From Acanthamoeba castellanii str. Neff (Eukaryota; Discosea; Longamoebia; Acanthamoebidae), in NCBI RefSeq assembly GCF_000313135.1, contig NW_004457538.1, forward strand, positions 86,324 through 150,323: a DNA stretch of 64,000 nucleotides. Reading direction: 5' to 3'. The translations under genes and the position numbers were made by a program. The notes below the pieces were generated by a model. The model saw only the letters and a list, made by a program, of their open reading frames with translations. It ran no database searches and had not been told where the DNA came from. Each line of letters begins with the position of its first letter. The stretch's first letter is position 1. This document shows positions 22,380 to 33,910 of the stretch, piece by piece.

Positions 22380-25300
22380 ATGACACATCATGTTGTACCC
22401 GCCAGCGTCGAGGCCATTGGCCAAGAGGGTCTCGTCCATGGAATCCACAGCGACGACCAGCGGCGCCAGTCGGGCTCAGGAGTTACGGAGGAGTTGTTGA
22501 TGCCCGGTAGCTCTGGGCAAGACGATGGCAGTCCAGTGGCGGGGCGACATCGTCGCACGGGGCCATCGCCCCCACCAACCTCATCTCCGCCTGCCACTTC
22601 CTCCTTCATCAGGCAGCTCCCGCAGCCACCACCGAAGCCCCATTCGGCCCTCGGTAAAGGAGGAAGCAGCATCCATAGACGCGTAACACCCATCCAGCTC
22701 CAGAGGCAGCTGAGTTGTTCATCTTCTCACGTCGGCGTACGCAAGCTCAAGCAGCTTCCCCTCGTTCCCCCTCCATCACCGCCTTCTTCGCCACCTCTGC
22801 CTCCTCGCCCCTACCGACTTCCATCTTCGCACTCATCTACGGCCTTTGCCGACTACCCACCGGCCCTGAGCCTGCTACTCGCATCGATACATTCTAAGAG
22901 CGCACGAATGTATGATGTCGCCACCTCCAAGGAGAAGGCCCGACGCCTGGCCTTTGAACGCCTCGCCACCGAAGTCATGTTCTGCGACGACCTCGGTGCG
23001 CCCCCCCCCCCTTTTTTATCCCTCCACTTGTAGCCCTTTGCTTCTTCATCATCCGTGGGTGCTGTTCATCTTCTGTGGAAACGAGTCAAGAGTTCGCTCA
23101 CCTCCCATCTTTCCTTCCGCGGCTCTACACAAAACGTAGAGCGACGAGAGGCGCTCTTGCTGAGCTATCCGCTCTTCTGGGCGGAGAAGAGGGACATGTG
23201 CGCCCTGTGGCTCAGCCTCTACGACCAGACCTGGTCCGTCGACTCCACCCTCCCCCTTAGCAGCCGCGACCGGTGCGCCCCCCCCCCCAAAATTCCCGCC
23301 TCACTACCTGCACACCCACCTCTTCGCACCTTCTCTCCGCGTCGCGTTGGCAACTGCCCCGGTTGCTGATGTTGTTGATGTGCTGTGATTGTTCTGCAGG
23401 CTGCTCGACTTCATGCAACTGTGGGCCGGCCTCTACGTCAAGGACTTTGACGACATCATGAGGTGCGTGCCTCCCGTGATGACAAAGAGACGAGTTGTTC
23501 GTTTGATACATCTTTAACGCAAATGAATGTAGGGGCGGGGTGTTGGACATGTTGGAGATGAGGGAACAGAAGCCGGTGGTGAACCGGTTCAAGCTCCTCT
23601 TCTTCCATTCATCGATCATGACTCCCACCACGGCCACCACGACCGCTGCCGGTCCATCCCAGCCGGCCACCGCCGACGAGAAGCGCACCCGGCGGCGGCC
23701 CTTCCACTCCTTCTCGTCCTGGACCTCCACCCGCAGCTCCTCCTCCTCCGACGCCGACGACGACGCCCCGTCATCATCATCGTCAGCAGCCTCGCCTTCG
23801 CCTTCGCGCCTGGGCTCGTCGTCCTCGGTGCCAGCCGTAGCCGAGCGCGAGGAGTGGGAGGGCACCGGCTCCGGCGAGCTCGAGGACAAGCGCATGCTGA
23901 AGATCCGCTACCGCGTGCGCGCCATGTCGCTCGACCTGATCGGCAAGAAGGGCTCCCACGCGAGCGGCCTCGATGGCTCGCAAGCCGCGGCGCCGGCGGG
24001 GGCGGCGGCTGCGCCGACGTCGCTGCTGGACCTCAAGTCGGAGGACATTGCGCGCGAGCTGACGATGGACGAGTTCGAGCTCTACTGCGGGGTGGAGCCG
24101 CGCGAGTTCCTGGGCCAGGCCTGGCAGAAGGAGCGCAAGGCCGAGCTGGCGCCTAACCTGACCCGACTCATCGAGCGGTTCAACAAGATCGGCTACTGGG
24201 TGGCGACCGAGGTGCTCACCAAGCACGACGTCAAGGTGCGGGTCAAGTACATCAAGAAGTTCATCAAGATCGCCTTCCGATGCTACGAGTGCAACAACTT
24301 CAACGCCATCATGCAAATCCTCTCCGGCCTCAACAACTCGTCGGTCAAGCGACTCAAGGTATGCGCCATGCAATGGAATGTTAGACTGCGCCCGCATTCC
24401 TCACATTACTGGTGTGCGTGTCGTGCCGTGCGTGTGCGTGTGCGTGTGCGGTCGAGCAGGACACGTGGGAGGCGTTGGGCGAGCGGTCGAAGAAGAAGAT
24501 GGAGGAGCTCGAGTCGCTGATGGAGCCCCAGTCCAACTTCAAGAACTACCGCACGGTGCTCCACCACCGCCGCCACTCGGCCAACCTCAGCTCCTCCGGC
24601 CCGCGCTCCGTCATCGCCGCCAACACCCCGCCCGTGCCCCGCGCCGGCCTGCACAGCCCGGCCCACTCGCCCCGCGGCCAGGTCCCCTCGTCGCCCCTCG
24701 CCACGTCATCGCCACGCTGCGGCCCGCTCCCCGAGGCCGGCAGCGGCAGCGGCATCATGCAGGCCGGCAACGGCGCCTCGCCCAGCCACCACACCACCGG
24801 AATGGCCCGACGCCCGACGCTGCCCTACGTCGGCCTCTTCCTGCGCTACCTCACCTACCTCGACGAAAACTCGCCATACCTCTCCACCACGGTGCGTGTC
24901 CTGTCGCGCGTGTCGTGTGTGTGTCGCGTTGTGTGGCGGGAATTAAAGGCTGATCGTGTGTCGTGTGCAGGAGAGCGACGGAAGGGATGGCGCGGGCGAG
25001 GTGAAGGTGAACGCCAACCTGCTGCGCACGCGATGGGAGCAAGTGAAGGAATTCCTCGGATTCCAGGCCCCGCCCTACCGCCTGCCGCGCTCCGAGGCGG
25101 CCGCCAAGTACCTCCGGTCCATCCACGCCGTGGCCGACGACGAGGTCCTGTACCACCTCTCCTGCTCGTCGCAGCCCTCGCCCCGCCGGGACCACAGCGC
25201 TGCGACGGGCGGCCTGCGCGGCAGCGCGAGCGTGCCCTCCAGCCCGGCCGTGCACCGCGCGCCGTCGATCGCTGACGAGAAGGTGGCGGCGCCCGGCTCG

Positions 25301-26007
25301 CCGCTGATCGCCCAGCTCACGCCCTGGATCACCACCACCGACGCCGATCCGACCGGCGGCCTCGTACGCCCTCCTTTCCCGCGCGTGCGGTCCTGTGCGT
25401 GCGCGTGTGAGGCGATGGCTGACTCGCGCCTGGTGTGTGTCTCTGTGAACAGCCGGACGTGCGAAAGCGAGCGAACTCGGCCGGCCGAAGCAATGCGCCG
25501 CCATCGCCGTCGGTGGCGCCGTCGGGCTCTGGGTCGCGCCGCCGGCGCATGCACTACGCCAAGCCGCTCCCGGCCCTCCCGCCCGAGGACTCCCCGGCAT
25601 CCGCCGCGGCCGACTCGCAGCAGCAGCAGCTCTACGACTCGGGCGAGCCGCCGCTGCACCGCTCCAACTCGGGGGTGCCCCTCACTGCGGCCCGCCTGAG
25701 CGTGTCGAGTCCGACCCTGCCGCGACTGCGGCTCGATCGCATCCAGCGCGACGACAGCTTCCGCCAGCTCCTGAGCTCGAGCGAGAGCAGCAGCGACGAA
25801 TCGAGCTCGAGCAGCCGCTCGTTCGGCCGCCTGGACGACGCTCATGGGGCGGACCACCATCATCACTACGATCAGATGTCGACGTCGTACTACGACGAGG
25901 GCTGCTGGTCGCAGTACTCGGGCGGCGACTGGACGGACGACGACTCGACGCCGCTGGCCTCGCCCGCCGTCCCGCTTCGCCCCGGCTTCGCACGACAGAT
26001 CGTGTAG
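22380..26007 (+). CDS. Ras guanine nucleotide exchange factor (RasGEF_N + CDC25 domain)
   Basis: Activator of a Ras-like small GTPase. The 5' end is uncertain; the first in-frame ATG of the long 5' exon is 22380, and about 180 Pro/Ser-rich residues precede MYDVATSKEKARRLAF. A RasGEF_N-like segment follows (LLLSYPLFWAEKRDMCALWL and LLDFMQLWAGLYVKDFDDIM). After a Ser-rich linker the CDC25 core begins at about 24050: ELTMDEFELYCGVEPREFLG, GYWVATEVLTKHDVKVRV, KFIKIAFRCYECNNFNAIMQ, ILSGLNNSSVKRLK and NFKNYRTVL. About 85 Ser/Pro/Gly-rich residues (24560-24810) are inserted before PYVGLFLRYLTYLDE, a place where most CDC25 domains have only a few residues. The tail is a Ser/Pro-rich, acidic region with Gln and His runs, ending at TAG 26007. 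Regulation through phosphorylation of these low-complexity regions is plausible but not shown. Confidence 0.85.
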
Positions 26008-26308
26008 AAGAGGAAGAAGAGAATGTCGAGCTGACATGTTGTAGAGTAGACGTCCGCGGCGATGATGGTGGAAGGAGATGAAGAGGTGGAAGATAACATG
26101 CATGTTTTGTACATAGACCCAACACACTCAAACAAACGATATTATGTTCATACTGCGCACGACACACACGCTCCCCGGTAGTGCACGCGTGTGGTGTAGA
26201 GTTAACTTAATCTTTCGAGATCCAAGGCAGACAAGGAAAGAGTAGTGTGTACATGGTGTTTACAAAGTGAAAGAGATGAGGAGACAGCAGGGAAAGGGTG
26301 GGTTGGTG

Positions 26309-26708
26309 CTACCAGTTCGAGTCGGTTTCCCACACCCACGTAAGCACGTTCACCAGATCGCTCAGCGGCACTGGTTGCGACAACTGGCAGCATGACACCA
26401 AGAGCATAGGTCATCACGGAGAGGGAGAGAACAAATGCAATCGTGGAGGGTGAAGATCGTACCTGCCCTCGTGAGGTGACGTCGGTATAGATTACATCGG
26501 GATCGATGCGCTTCTTCTCTTTGGGCTTCTCGCTGTCTTGTGGCGTGCCCCCCTTTTTATCATTGGGCGATTTGTACTTCCATTCATGCCGCAGAGCCGA
26601 CCAGGTCTGCTCGCCGATGTTGACCCAGCCCTCTCTTGGGCCGGCCGCCGATGTCCCACCACTAGGCAGCCCCTGGCAGCTCGCCTGGGCCTCAACCTGT
26701 TGCTCCAT
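26309..26708 (-). CDS. Gag1-like clamp (DUF4050) domain small protein
   Basis: Two exons (26463-26708 and 26309-26383) give 106 residues. Splicing CAG to TTG at the 26384-26462 intron keeps the frame. The N-terminal part has WVNIGEQTWSALRHEWKY, a Lys-rich linker and DPDVIYTDVTSRGQ. Exon 2 encodes LSQPVPLSDLVNVLTWVWET and ends SNW. The PVPLxxxVxxLxxxWE ending is the hallmark of the DUF4050/Gag1-like clamp family known from plants and from fission yeast, where Gag1 restrains TORC1. Whether this protein does the same is inference. The start codon lies only 72 bp from the divergent ELF4-like start, so the two share a promoter. Confidence 0.7.
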
Positions 26709-26780
26709 CTCTTGTACACGAATAATTAAACAATCAATTAATATTGAACCGAAAAAGATTTACCTTTATGGAAAATAAAG
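26709..26780. promoter_or_regulatory. 72-bp shared divergent promoter
   Basis: AT-rich spacer (for example AATTAAACAATCAATTAATA) that separates the start codons of the Gag1-like clamp gene (minus) and the ELF4-like gene (plus). Such a short gap implies a bidirectional core promoter with very short 5' UTRs. Confidence 0.6.
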
Positions 26781-27100
26781 ATGGAAGCAGGCCAGCAACA
26801 ACAAGTTGATGGAGGGAAGGTGGTGCTGCCCATCGGTCAGCTGGCTATGATCGTAGATCAGTTGCAGCGAAGGAACAGCGACCTCATCGCCCACATCTCG
26901 CACAACCAAACATCCCGCGATCCCGCCAAATTGAACGAAAATGTGCGACTGCTGCGCGAGCTTGACTTGAATCTCCACAAGGTACACGTGCCTTCATACA
27001 TGATGGCACAACTAGCTTCAATTTGAGTAAAATTTAATCACAAATGCACAAAAAACAGATCCTTGCTCTCTATCAAGAGATACGATCTCGAATCGCCTAG
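26781..27100 (+). CDS. ELF4 (EARLY FLOWERING 4)-like domain protein
   Basis: Eighty residues from two exons: 26781-26981 (67 codons) and 27059-27100 (13 codons plus TAG). The intron has GT...AG ends and preserves the frame at HK|ILALYQEI. Essentially the whole protein is one helical domain: LQRRNSDLIAHISHNQTSR, then LNENVRLLRELDLNLHKILA and LYQEIRSRIA. The pattern of N-x-x-LI-x-x-I-x-x-N-(H/Q) followed by N-(V)-x-L-(I/L)-REL-(N/D)-x-N-(I/L)-x-K-(V/I)-x-x-LY is that of the plant ELF4 family (DUF1313), a dimeric helical protein of the evening complex. ELF4 in plants acts with ELF3 and LUX in the circadian clock; no partner is seen here. Length, helix spacing and the tight NxxLxREL core make chance unlikely, but only about 55 residues carry the match. 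Confidence 0.72.
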
Positions 27101-27301
27101 TCTCGGACGCTGCATCTCTCCTTCTCGGCCATCATCTCCTTCCTCGTGCGTCGTCTCATCTCCTCTGTCGATCGGCGTCTGGAGTAAAGGCGGAAGAGGG
27201 CGCTGGCCCCGCCCTATGTACATTCTTTACAGATGCTGCGTCTCCTCGTCTCTCCCGTTGCCGCTGCGCTGACGTCGGCGCGGCCAGGCCATTGTCTTCT
27301 T

Positions 27302-30300
27302 CTACTGCATACGCGGCACCTCGGTGCAGCCGAGCGGCTTGACGCGGTTGTTGAGACTCACCACCTGCCTGTCCTCCAGCATGCAGTTGTGGAGCTCCAC
27401 CCTCTTCAATGACAGGGGCCAGGCGTTCACCTTCACATGCACCACCACCGCAATCGACATCAGCAATCAGAAACAACGACAACAACGTCAAGAAGATGAT
27501 GAAGAAGGTACCTCGCCCAGTACTTGGCAGGCAGAGGCGTCGAAGCGGCATCGGTACAGCATGACGTGGTCGAAGTTGGTGTCTGCCAGCGCTTCCGCCA
27601 GGGCCTTGAGCGACCCGCCCGTCACGTAGCTGTCGCGCAGCTGCAGCTTGTCCGACGGGATGCCGCTGCACCACTCGACCCAGTGCTGCACACTGTGTGC
27701 GTTGTTGTTTCACATCACCCGGACAGTTGCGTGCGTGAGTTCCACCACGTCCACTACCGCACGACACACGCCACCGCACACGCACACACGCCAGTGAAAC
27801 AGGATGGGGGGACGTACGAGGTGTGGGGAGAGGCCAGGAGTGGACCCTCGCGCGGGGGCGGCAGCGTGCAGTAGACTTGTGCTGAGGGGTTCATCATGGG
27901 AGTGTTGTAAGCCGCGAGGAGGAGCGGCGAGGTGGTGATTGCGGTGGTCGGGCGCAGGGCCGGGGTCGGCGTTGGGGTGGCCTTGACGGGCGCTGCGGGA
28001 GGCGCCGGCGGTGAGCCGATCACGATGGTGGTGGGCTGCTGATGTTGCTGGGCAGCGGCACTCACGCGCTGGGCAGTGGCGAGCACGCCGGCGGGACAGG
28101 CGTGGGTGACGCGGCTCGAGAGCCTGGTCAGCAGCGACTCGATCGAGTCGGGCTTGGGCTCGAGCAGCTGGTAGAGCACCTCCGCGTGGAGGTTGAAGTC
28201 GGGCTTCTGGTCCAGGTACTTGAGGAGGTAGGGCACGCCGAGGTGCAGGATGATCTGACGATAGCGGAAGAAGCGCGCAAAGAAGACGCCGGCCCTTTCG
28301 CGGAGCTCGGCATCGATGGCCTGCTTGATCTCGCGAGCCGAAAGCCACCCACTGCGTGCACACTGCGTAGGAGGGAGCAGAGTCAGCATTAAAGAAAGGC
28401 CGACGGCTGAGGAAGCAGAGGACTCGCGCAACCATCTTACCTCTTCAATGAGACCGACCTCGGCCTCGAGACGGAAGTAGACGCTGCAGAGAAGCTGTGC
28501 GGGCAGCTCGAGGTGCGGAGGCGGAGTGCTGGACACGATGCTTTCGATCTGCTGCAGGTCCTCTTCCACAGAAGTCTGCAACTCGGCCGGCTGTACGAGA
28601 GGACAGCTCAGTCAGTTTTCACAATCATCATCATCACCATTTTCATCATGTAGTGGCGTGTACCTGAGGCAGCGAGATGACTTCGTAGTGGCCAGGCGAC
28701 GGAGTGTAGTACAAGGAGATGGGAGGCCCTCCGAACTCGGTGCCGATCATGTAGTCCTTGCCGGGACGCAACCTGACAAGTGAGGACATGAACGTGAGCC
28801 ACACGAAACGGAACGAAAACGAAACGAAGCGAAACGAGAGAGAGGAAACGGCACGTACTTGCCCTGTCTGTCCATGCGGAGGGCCACGTCGTCAAAGGTG
28901 AAGAGCTCAAGCGGTCGCTGGAGCTTCTGCGACAGCTTTTGCACCTGGATGTGATCGGCCCACACGCCGGCCTTGGCCATGGTGAGCGAATCGTTCACGT
29001 TCTCGATCACGAAGCCGTGGAACTGATATTCAGCGCCCTTGCCGTGGGCCTGCATCTCCCTCTCGGAGCCCTGTTGGTGTTGTTGTTTGTGTGAAAGACC
29101 CGAACGCACACGTGGAGTGGTGAGCAAGGGGGCCGACTTCGGCTGAAGAGCGGCATTTCATGACGATCGCGCAACTGTACCGTGTTGAGTCGCTTCCTGA
29201 GACCCAGGCTCAGCGCGTCCTCCCAGGCGCGCGTGATGTTGGGATACGTGTGCCGGACAACGGCCCGGAAGAAGCAGTTGCCATCGCCGTCGATCTTGTG
29301 AATCGTGTAGGGCGTGTGGTCGGTGACGAGCCTCTTGAACGAGTCCATGACGTCTGGAGATGCATGGCGCACGGACCAAGAGTGAGAAAAAAGCTTCGAC
29401 GACATGAAGGAAAAGCTGGTGTGCAAACGTACAATCAGAGGCGGACAGGAACTCGAACATGAGTTCGTACTCTTGCTTGTGCAGGAACGGAGTGACGTCA
29501 AAGTCCAACTCTTCGACCTGCTTCGGCTGACTGTAAGAGGACAAGCCGGATTAGGTCCATGCTCGAACAGCAAACCGGGGTGCATGAAGAGAGAGAGAGA
29601 GAGGATTGGGGGAACGAACGTACATGGACTGGTGGGCCTCGGGCGAGTTGAAAAGGAAGCACTTGATGATCTGCATCTTGGTTTCCAGGAAGCTGGCCTC
29701 CTCGGCGCACAGTCCTCCGTTGGAGCGAGTGGCCTCTTGCTTGATGCTGTGGGCAACGGTGATGTGTGTGTGAGAGAGAGAGAGATTAAGCAGTGCGTTC
29801 GGCGGCCTAAGCGTGTAAGCGGGCAGTACCAGTCATTGATCTTGCGCAGACTCTGGAAGCAACAGTACATGCCTGGCCAGTTGGGGAGGGTCACCTTCGA
29901 CAGATCCTTCTGTGGCTTGCCCTGTGTGCAAGAAAAAGAAGGGAACACGTCAGGTCACTGATGAGCTCTATCGGCCAACGTCGCGGAAGAGGTACAACGC
30001 ACCTTGGTCTTCTCGTACAGAAGGAAGGCCGTCTTGGTAATGGTAGGGTAGTGTAGCAACTTGACGATCTTGTACTGTGGCCCGCAAACATGCAAGAATG
30101 GGGCGTAAGCGCGTAGTTTGTGGATGAGAGCGAGAGAAGGGGGTTGCAGACGTACGGTATTGGAAGCCTGCTCGAGCGTTTGAATGATCGCGTGGAAGGG
30201 GGTGTAGGGATCCTTGGGTTTGGACTTGCCCAGCAGATCAGCGACGTGGTAGGCATAGGCGCGAAGGGCCACGGGCTGCAGCACCTTGGCCAGCTCGTGC

Positions 30301-30623
30301 TCGGAGAAGTCCTCGGAGAGGGCGTAGGCGAGCAGGTTGTTGCGCACTCTCTCGACGACCGAAGAGAGCTGGCATTTCAACTCTGCCAATTCCTGGATGG
30401 AGGCCTCGAGAACGGCGATCCTGGAGCCAGGCGCTTCGGGTGCCATCTGGTTGCTGTCGCTACGTTGCTTGGCATACGCTTCGGATTGACGTCGCATGTT
30501 GCTCATGAGGCGAGGGTAGTGAACATCGCAGAGCTCGTTGAGCACGCAATAGTCCTGATTGATCGTCTTCCATAGGGGCATGTCGTCATGAGGCGAAGCG
30601 CACCACGATCCAGAAGGTTGCAT
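27302..30623 (-). CDS. OTU-type deubiquitinase with C-terminal leucine-rich repeats
   Basis: Cysteine protease predicted to cleave ubiquitin chains. It starts MQPSGSWCASPHDDMPLWKT at 30623 and stops TAG 27302, with about 11 exons. The N-terminal 200 residues are helical with unknown role (including SEHELAKVLQPVALRAYAYH). The OTU domain has HKIDGDGNCFFRAVVRH (catalytic Cys codon 29274-29276, preceded by the oxyanion Asp-Gly-Asp-Gly-Asn) and PSPGHYEVISLPQ (catalytic His codon 28688-28690). A helical middle region (QKPDFNLHAEVLYQLLEPKP) and an Ala/Pro/Thr-rich linker follow. The splice from ACCTC to TGTGCAG keeps the frame into an LRR-like end: KLQLRDSYVTGGSLKALAEA, HVMLYRCRFDASACQVLGE and LKRVELHNCMLED. 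The protease-LRR combination is unusual. The LRRs may select a ubiquitinated target. Confidence 0.8.
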
Positions 30624-31099
30624 GATGTTGGTGTGATGTATCTGTGGATGATGCGTCGAGATGAAGACGGAACGCAACTCGGTTTCCTTCTGCTTTCTTC
30701 GATTTGTCGAGAGAGTTTGCAGGTAGCCTGGTCTGAGGGACGCGAGTGAAGATTGATCGATCTACTGAGAGCAGAGATGATTCCACCGAGGCCAGAAGAG
30801 GACTGTGCAGGAAGGAAACCCGGTGATGGAGTAGATGGACAAGGGTTGAGCAGGAAACGTTTATAGAAGGACGACGAAGGATCGAATGGCGAACCACGAA
30901 GATGGACTCACGCGAGACCAGCCGTGATCGAGCAGGGGATCTTCTGCGTCTGTCTCTGCTGTAAATTTCTCCAGAAGTGAAAATGCCGTGTGTGGCACTC
31001 CCCAGATTTTTGCGGAATGCTCAGTTTCACGAAATTTTTCAGATGAACGAAAATAGTGCGCAACAAAAAGAAAATGAAGATTAAATCGAAATCAAGAAG
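30624..31099. promoter_or_regulatory. Divergent promoter region, OTU protease and glomulin
   Basis: About 475 bp between divergent start codons; AT-rich over the last 150 bp before the glomulin ATG. It should carry both promoters. No defined element is recognised. Confidence 0.45.
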
Positions 31100-33709
31100 A
31101 TGGAAGAGAGGAACTTCGAGGAGCTTCTGGCAAGCATCTCAGCGGCCGCTGCACACGTGAACGAGGTGCCTAGTGTCTGTCGCCCTCATCTCTATGAGTG
31201 GTCTGATCGCATTGTCAGCTCAGGTGGGTGCAGAGGGTGCAGGAGAGCAACAGCAGCAAGAGGTTGTCGATGCCCTTGTGTCTCTACTCGACGTTCCCGC
31301 TGCACTCTCGGCAGAGCAGAGGGAGCGCCTGTTCGACCTCCTCCTGCCGCTACTCCGGCCTGACAAGGTGCGTTCACTCCTGTGCCCTTTTACTACTTCA
31401 CCACTACACCGATGCTAACATGTACGCACATCGTGTCCCAGCCGCTGTTGGGTCGTGTCTTCTTCGACATCTTTCACGGCCTGCTCGGCTTCCTCCCCTA
31501 TCCTGAAACACAGCCGGCCTGCACCCAGGTTCGGCCCTCCCACTCCTTCTCGCGCATTCATGTAGCGCCGTGACTTGGAGCGCTTGCTCACTCTCTGATC
31601 AACCACGCGGGCGGCAGCACAGATCGTGAACGACATTGCGGCCACGTGCAACCCGCGGGAGATGTGGATCGTGTGCACTGAGGCCCTGGGCCGGCCGCAG
31701 CCCACGGCCACCAAAGTGCTCCTACTTCACCTCCTGTCGCAAGGTGCGTCCGGTGCACACACGAGCACTGGAGGCAGAAGCTGACCATTACTCACACATA
31801 TTTTCTTCTTCCTTCTCTCTCACTCTACGCTGCAGTGCTGCGAAGGCTTCCAGAGAGCTCGCGCCCGCGGTTCCTGAGAAGTGGGCTCTCTCTCGCCGCA
31901 TCTCTGCTCCGTCCCAAGGACGAGCGTGCCAGCGGCGATGATGATGAAGAAGAAGATTCCGACGAGATGGACGAAGAGGTCAGTAGTGCTCACCTTATCT
32001 CTTCTCAGTTGTGCTGTCAACGTTGTTGACACGTAAACGTAGGACGAGGCTGAGCCCACGACCGCGGTCAAGGTGACCAACGCGTTCGGCGACACCGACG
32101 ATGACCTCAAACGAAAGTACCGGCTCGCGCCCGACACCGAGTCCTTTGCCAAGGCCGCCCTCGAGCTGGCCCGGCCTTTCGTCTCCAAGACCACGACCCC
32201 GCTGGCACGAGAGGAGGGCGAGCTCGTGCTAGGGTTCCTGATGGCGGTACTCGCTGGCCCGGTCGCCCGCGCGCCGCTCGAGTCGCGGCCCAAGAACAAA
32301 CCGCACGCGGGCTACTCTGGGATAGCCTCCACCGTCCTCGTATGCCCCCCCCCCGGTCTTCCTACGACACGACACACGTACCAACAACTCGCCAACAGGA
32401 ACTCTTGCTGGCGCTGGGGTGGTCGGTGGACCGCGTGCTGAGCGCGGCGGCCACGATCAACCCGAGCGGCGTGGGCGTCTACGCCTACCTCGTCTTCGTG
32501 CAACCGCCTGACGTCACCCTGTCGCAGCACTGCCTGCCGATGGTCAGCTCCTCGCTCTACAGCTTCTGCCGGATCCTCCCCAGCCTCAGCCAACTCCTGC
32601 GAGAGTACCTACCCCCCCCCACATCTGCGTCAGTCGCTTTGATGTCGCCCCCCCCCTAACGCGTACGTTGGCGAATCCGCACAGGCCGGCGCCCAACGCG
32701 TCGTTCAAGGGCCATCGCCTGTTGGTCCACTTCACAGACCTCCTGCGCGGTTCTGCCGGCGAGGTGTCCGAGCCCGTCCTGGCCGGCCTCGGCGCCTCCC
32801 TCGACCAATGGCGAGAGCTGTGCAAGGTACCACTCAGCAGTTTCTTTCACTGCGCTCCTGCAACGACACGACCAACAACACGACACACACGACGCGCGCT
32901 CACGGTATACGACACACGACACACGCCAACCAGGACGTGATCACGTACATGGTGAGCAACCCGGTGGAGGGGGAGCGACAGACCGCCTACGGCTGCCTCG
33001 GCGCTCTTTTCACCCTACTGGGTCCGTGGGAGCGGTTCCGTGTGCTGGGATCGCTGCTGCAGGACTGCCCCTACGCGGCGGTGGCGGGCCTGCTCGTGGC
33101 GCGGCTCAAGGACGAGACCCTGCGGGCGTGGCCCGCCCGGGGCAGTCCCGCGGGCACGCACTGCCCGCCCTTCGCCAGCCCCAAGCTCGTCGACCTCTTC
33201 CCGCACTTCATGCACTGCAAGGCCCCCATCGAACAGCTCGACCTGCTCATGCACAGCCTCAACTTCTACCGCTTCCTCCTGCTCCGCGACCGAGGCGCCC
33301 AGGCTGTCGTCGGTGTGTGGCGGCCCGACCTCGTCGAGTGGGTCAAGGCCCAGTGGCTCTTGCCCTTGCGAGAGGTACATACAACCACCGAGACCACACG
33401 ACCGATGACACACGCACGCGCACACGATCGATAACACACGAGTTAACGGGGGAATAGGCGGTGAGTGGGCTGGTGCAGGAGTACTCGACGACGCTGGGCG
33501 AGGAGGCCCAGCAGCAGAAGATTGCGATGCTCACGCAGCATGGCTTCCCGCAGTTGAGCCCCGAGGACATGCAACACGCGTCGACTGCCTCGCTCACCGC
33601 CCTCGCGCCGCTGACCGACCTCATCGACTGGGTCTTCTCCCTCCTCGACGAGCAGCAGCTCCAGCTCGCCCCCGTCCGCGCCGACCCCAGCCTCCTCCCT
33701 CGGCCATAA
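31100..33709 (+). CDS. Glomulin / ALF4 homologue
   Basis: Helical-repeat protein of the glomulin (animal) / ALF4 (plant) family, which binds the RING protein RBX1 and masks cullin-RING E2 binding. It starts MEERNFEELLASISAAAAH at 31100 and ends at TAA 33709, in about nine exons. The N-terminal half is HEAT-like (VVDALVSLLDVPAALSAEQR, GRVFFDIFHGLLGFLPYPET). The acidic region DDEEEDSDEMDEEDEAEPT follows. The C-terminal half has the family strings FKGHRLLVHFTDLL, VSNPVEGERQTAYGCLG, LDLLMHSLNFYRFLLLRD and LVEWVKAQWLLPLRE. The RBX1-binding region of glomulin is C-terminal and is kept here. A cytosolic and nuclear role in restraining cullin ligases is expected. CSN4, another cullin regulator, lies 25 kb away. 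Confidence 0.82.
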
Positions 33710-33797
33710 TATATAAAAACGTGTTGCACATCAACCTACAGCGAGAGAAGGAACGGTAGCCAATGTTTCGGCCGAACATTGTCTGCCCAATGGTGCG

Positions 33798-33809
33798 TTT
33801 TGGCGGGAA
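33798..33809 (+). promoter_or_regulatory. E2F-like site upstream of the small coiled-coil gene
   Basis: TTTTGGCGGGAA matches the E2F/DP consensus TTTSGCGC-type core (TTTGGCGGGAA) and lies about 100 bp upstream of the ATG at 33911. It suggests G1/S expression of that gene. The site is inferred from sequence only. Confidence 0.45.
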
Positions 33810-33910
33810 CGGGTTGGTGGAGCTGCTGGCAAAGAAAAACGCAGGCAAAGAAGGTGAAAAGCGAAAGGCCGCGTAGTGGCCAAGTGACTTGCTTGTCCTG
33901 GTAGTAGGCG

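Noticed and set aside
23257..23895. 212-codon minus frame in the RasGEF locus
   Set aside because: Acidic low-complexity antisense of the Ser-rich RasGEF linker; crosses intron sequence.
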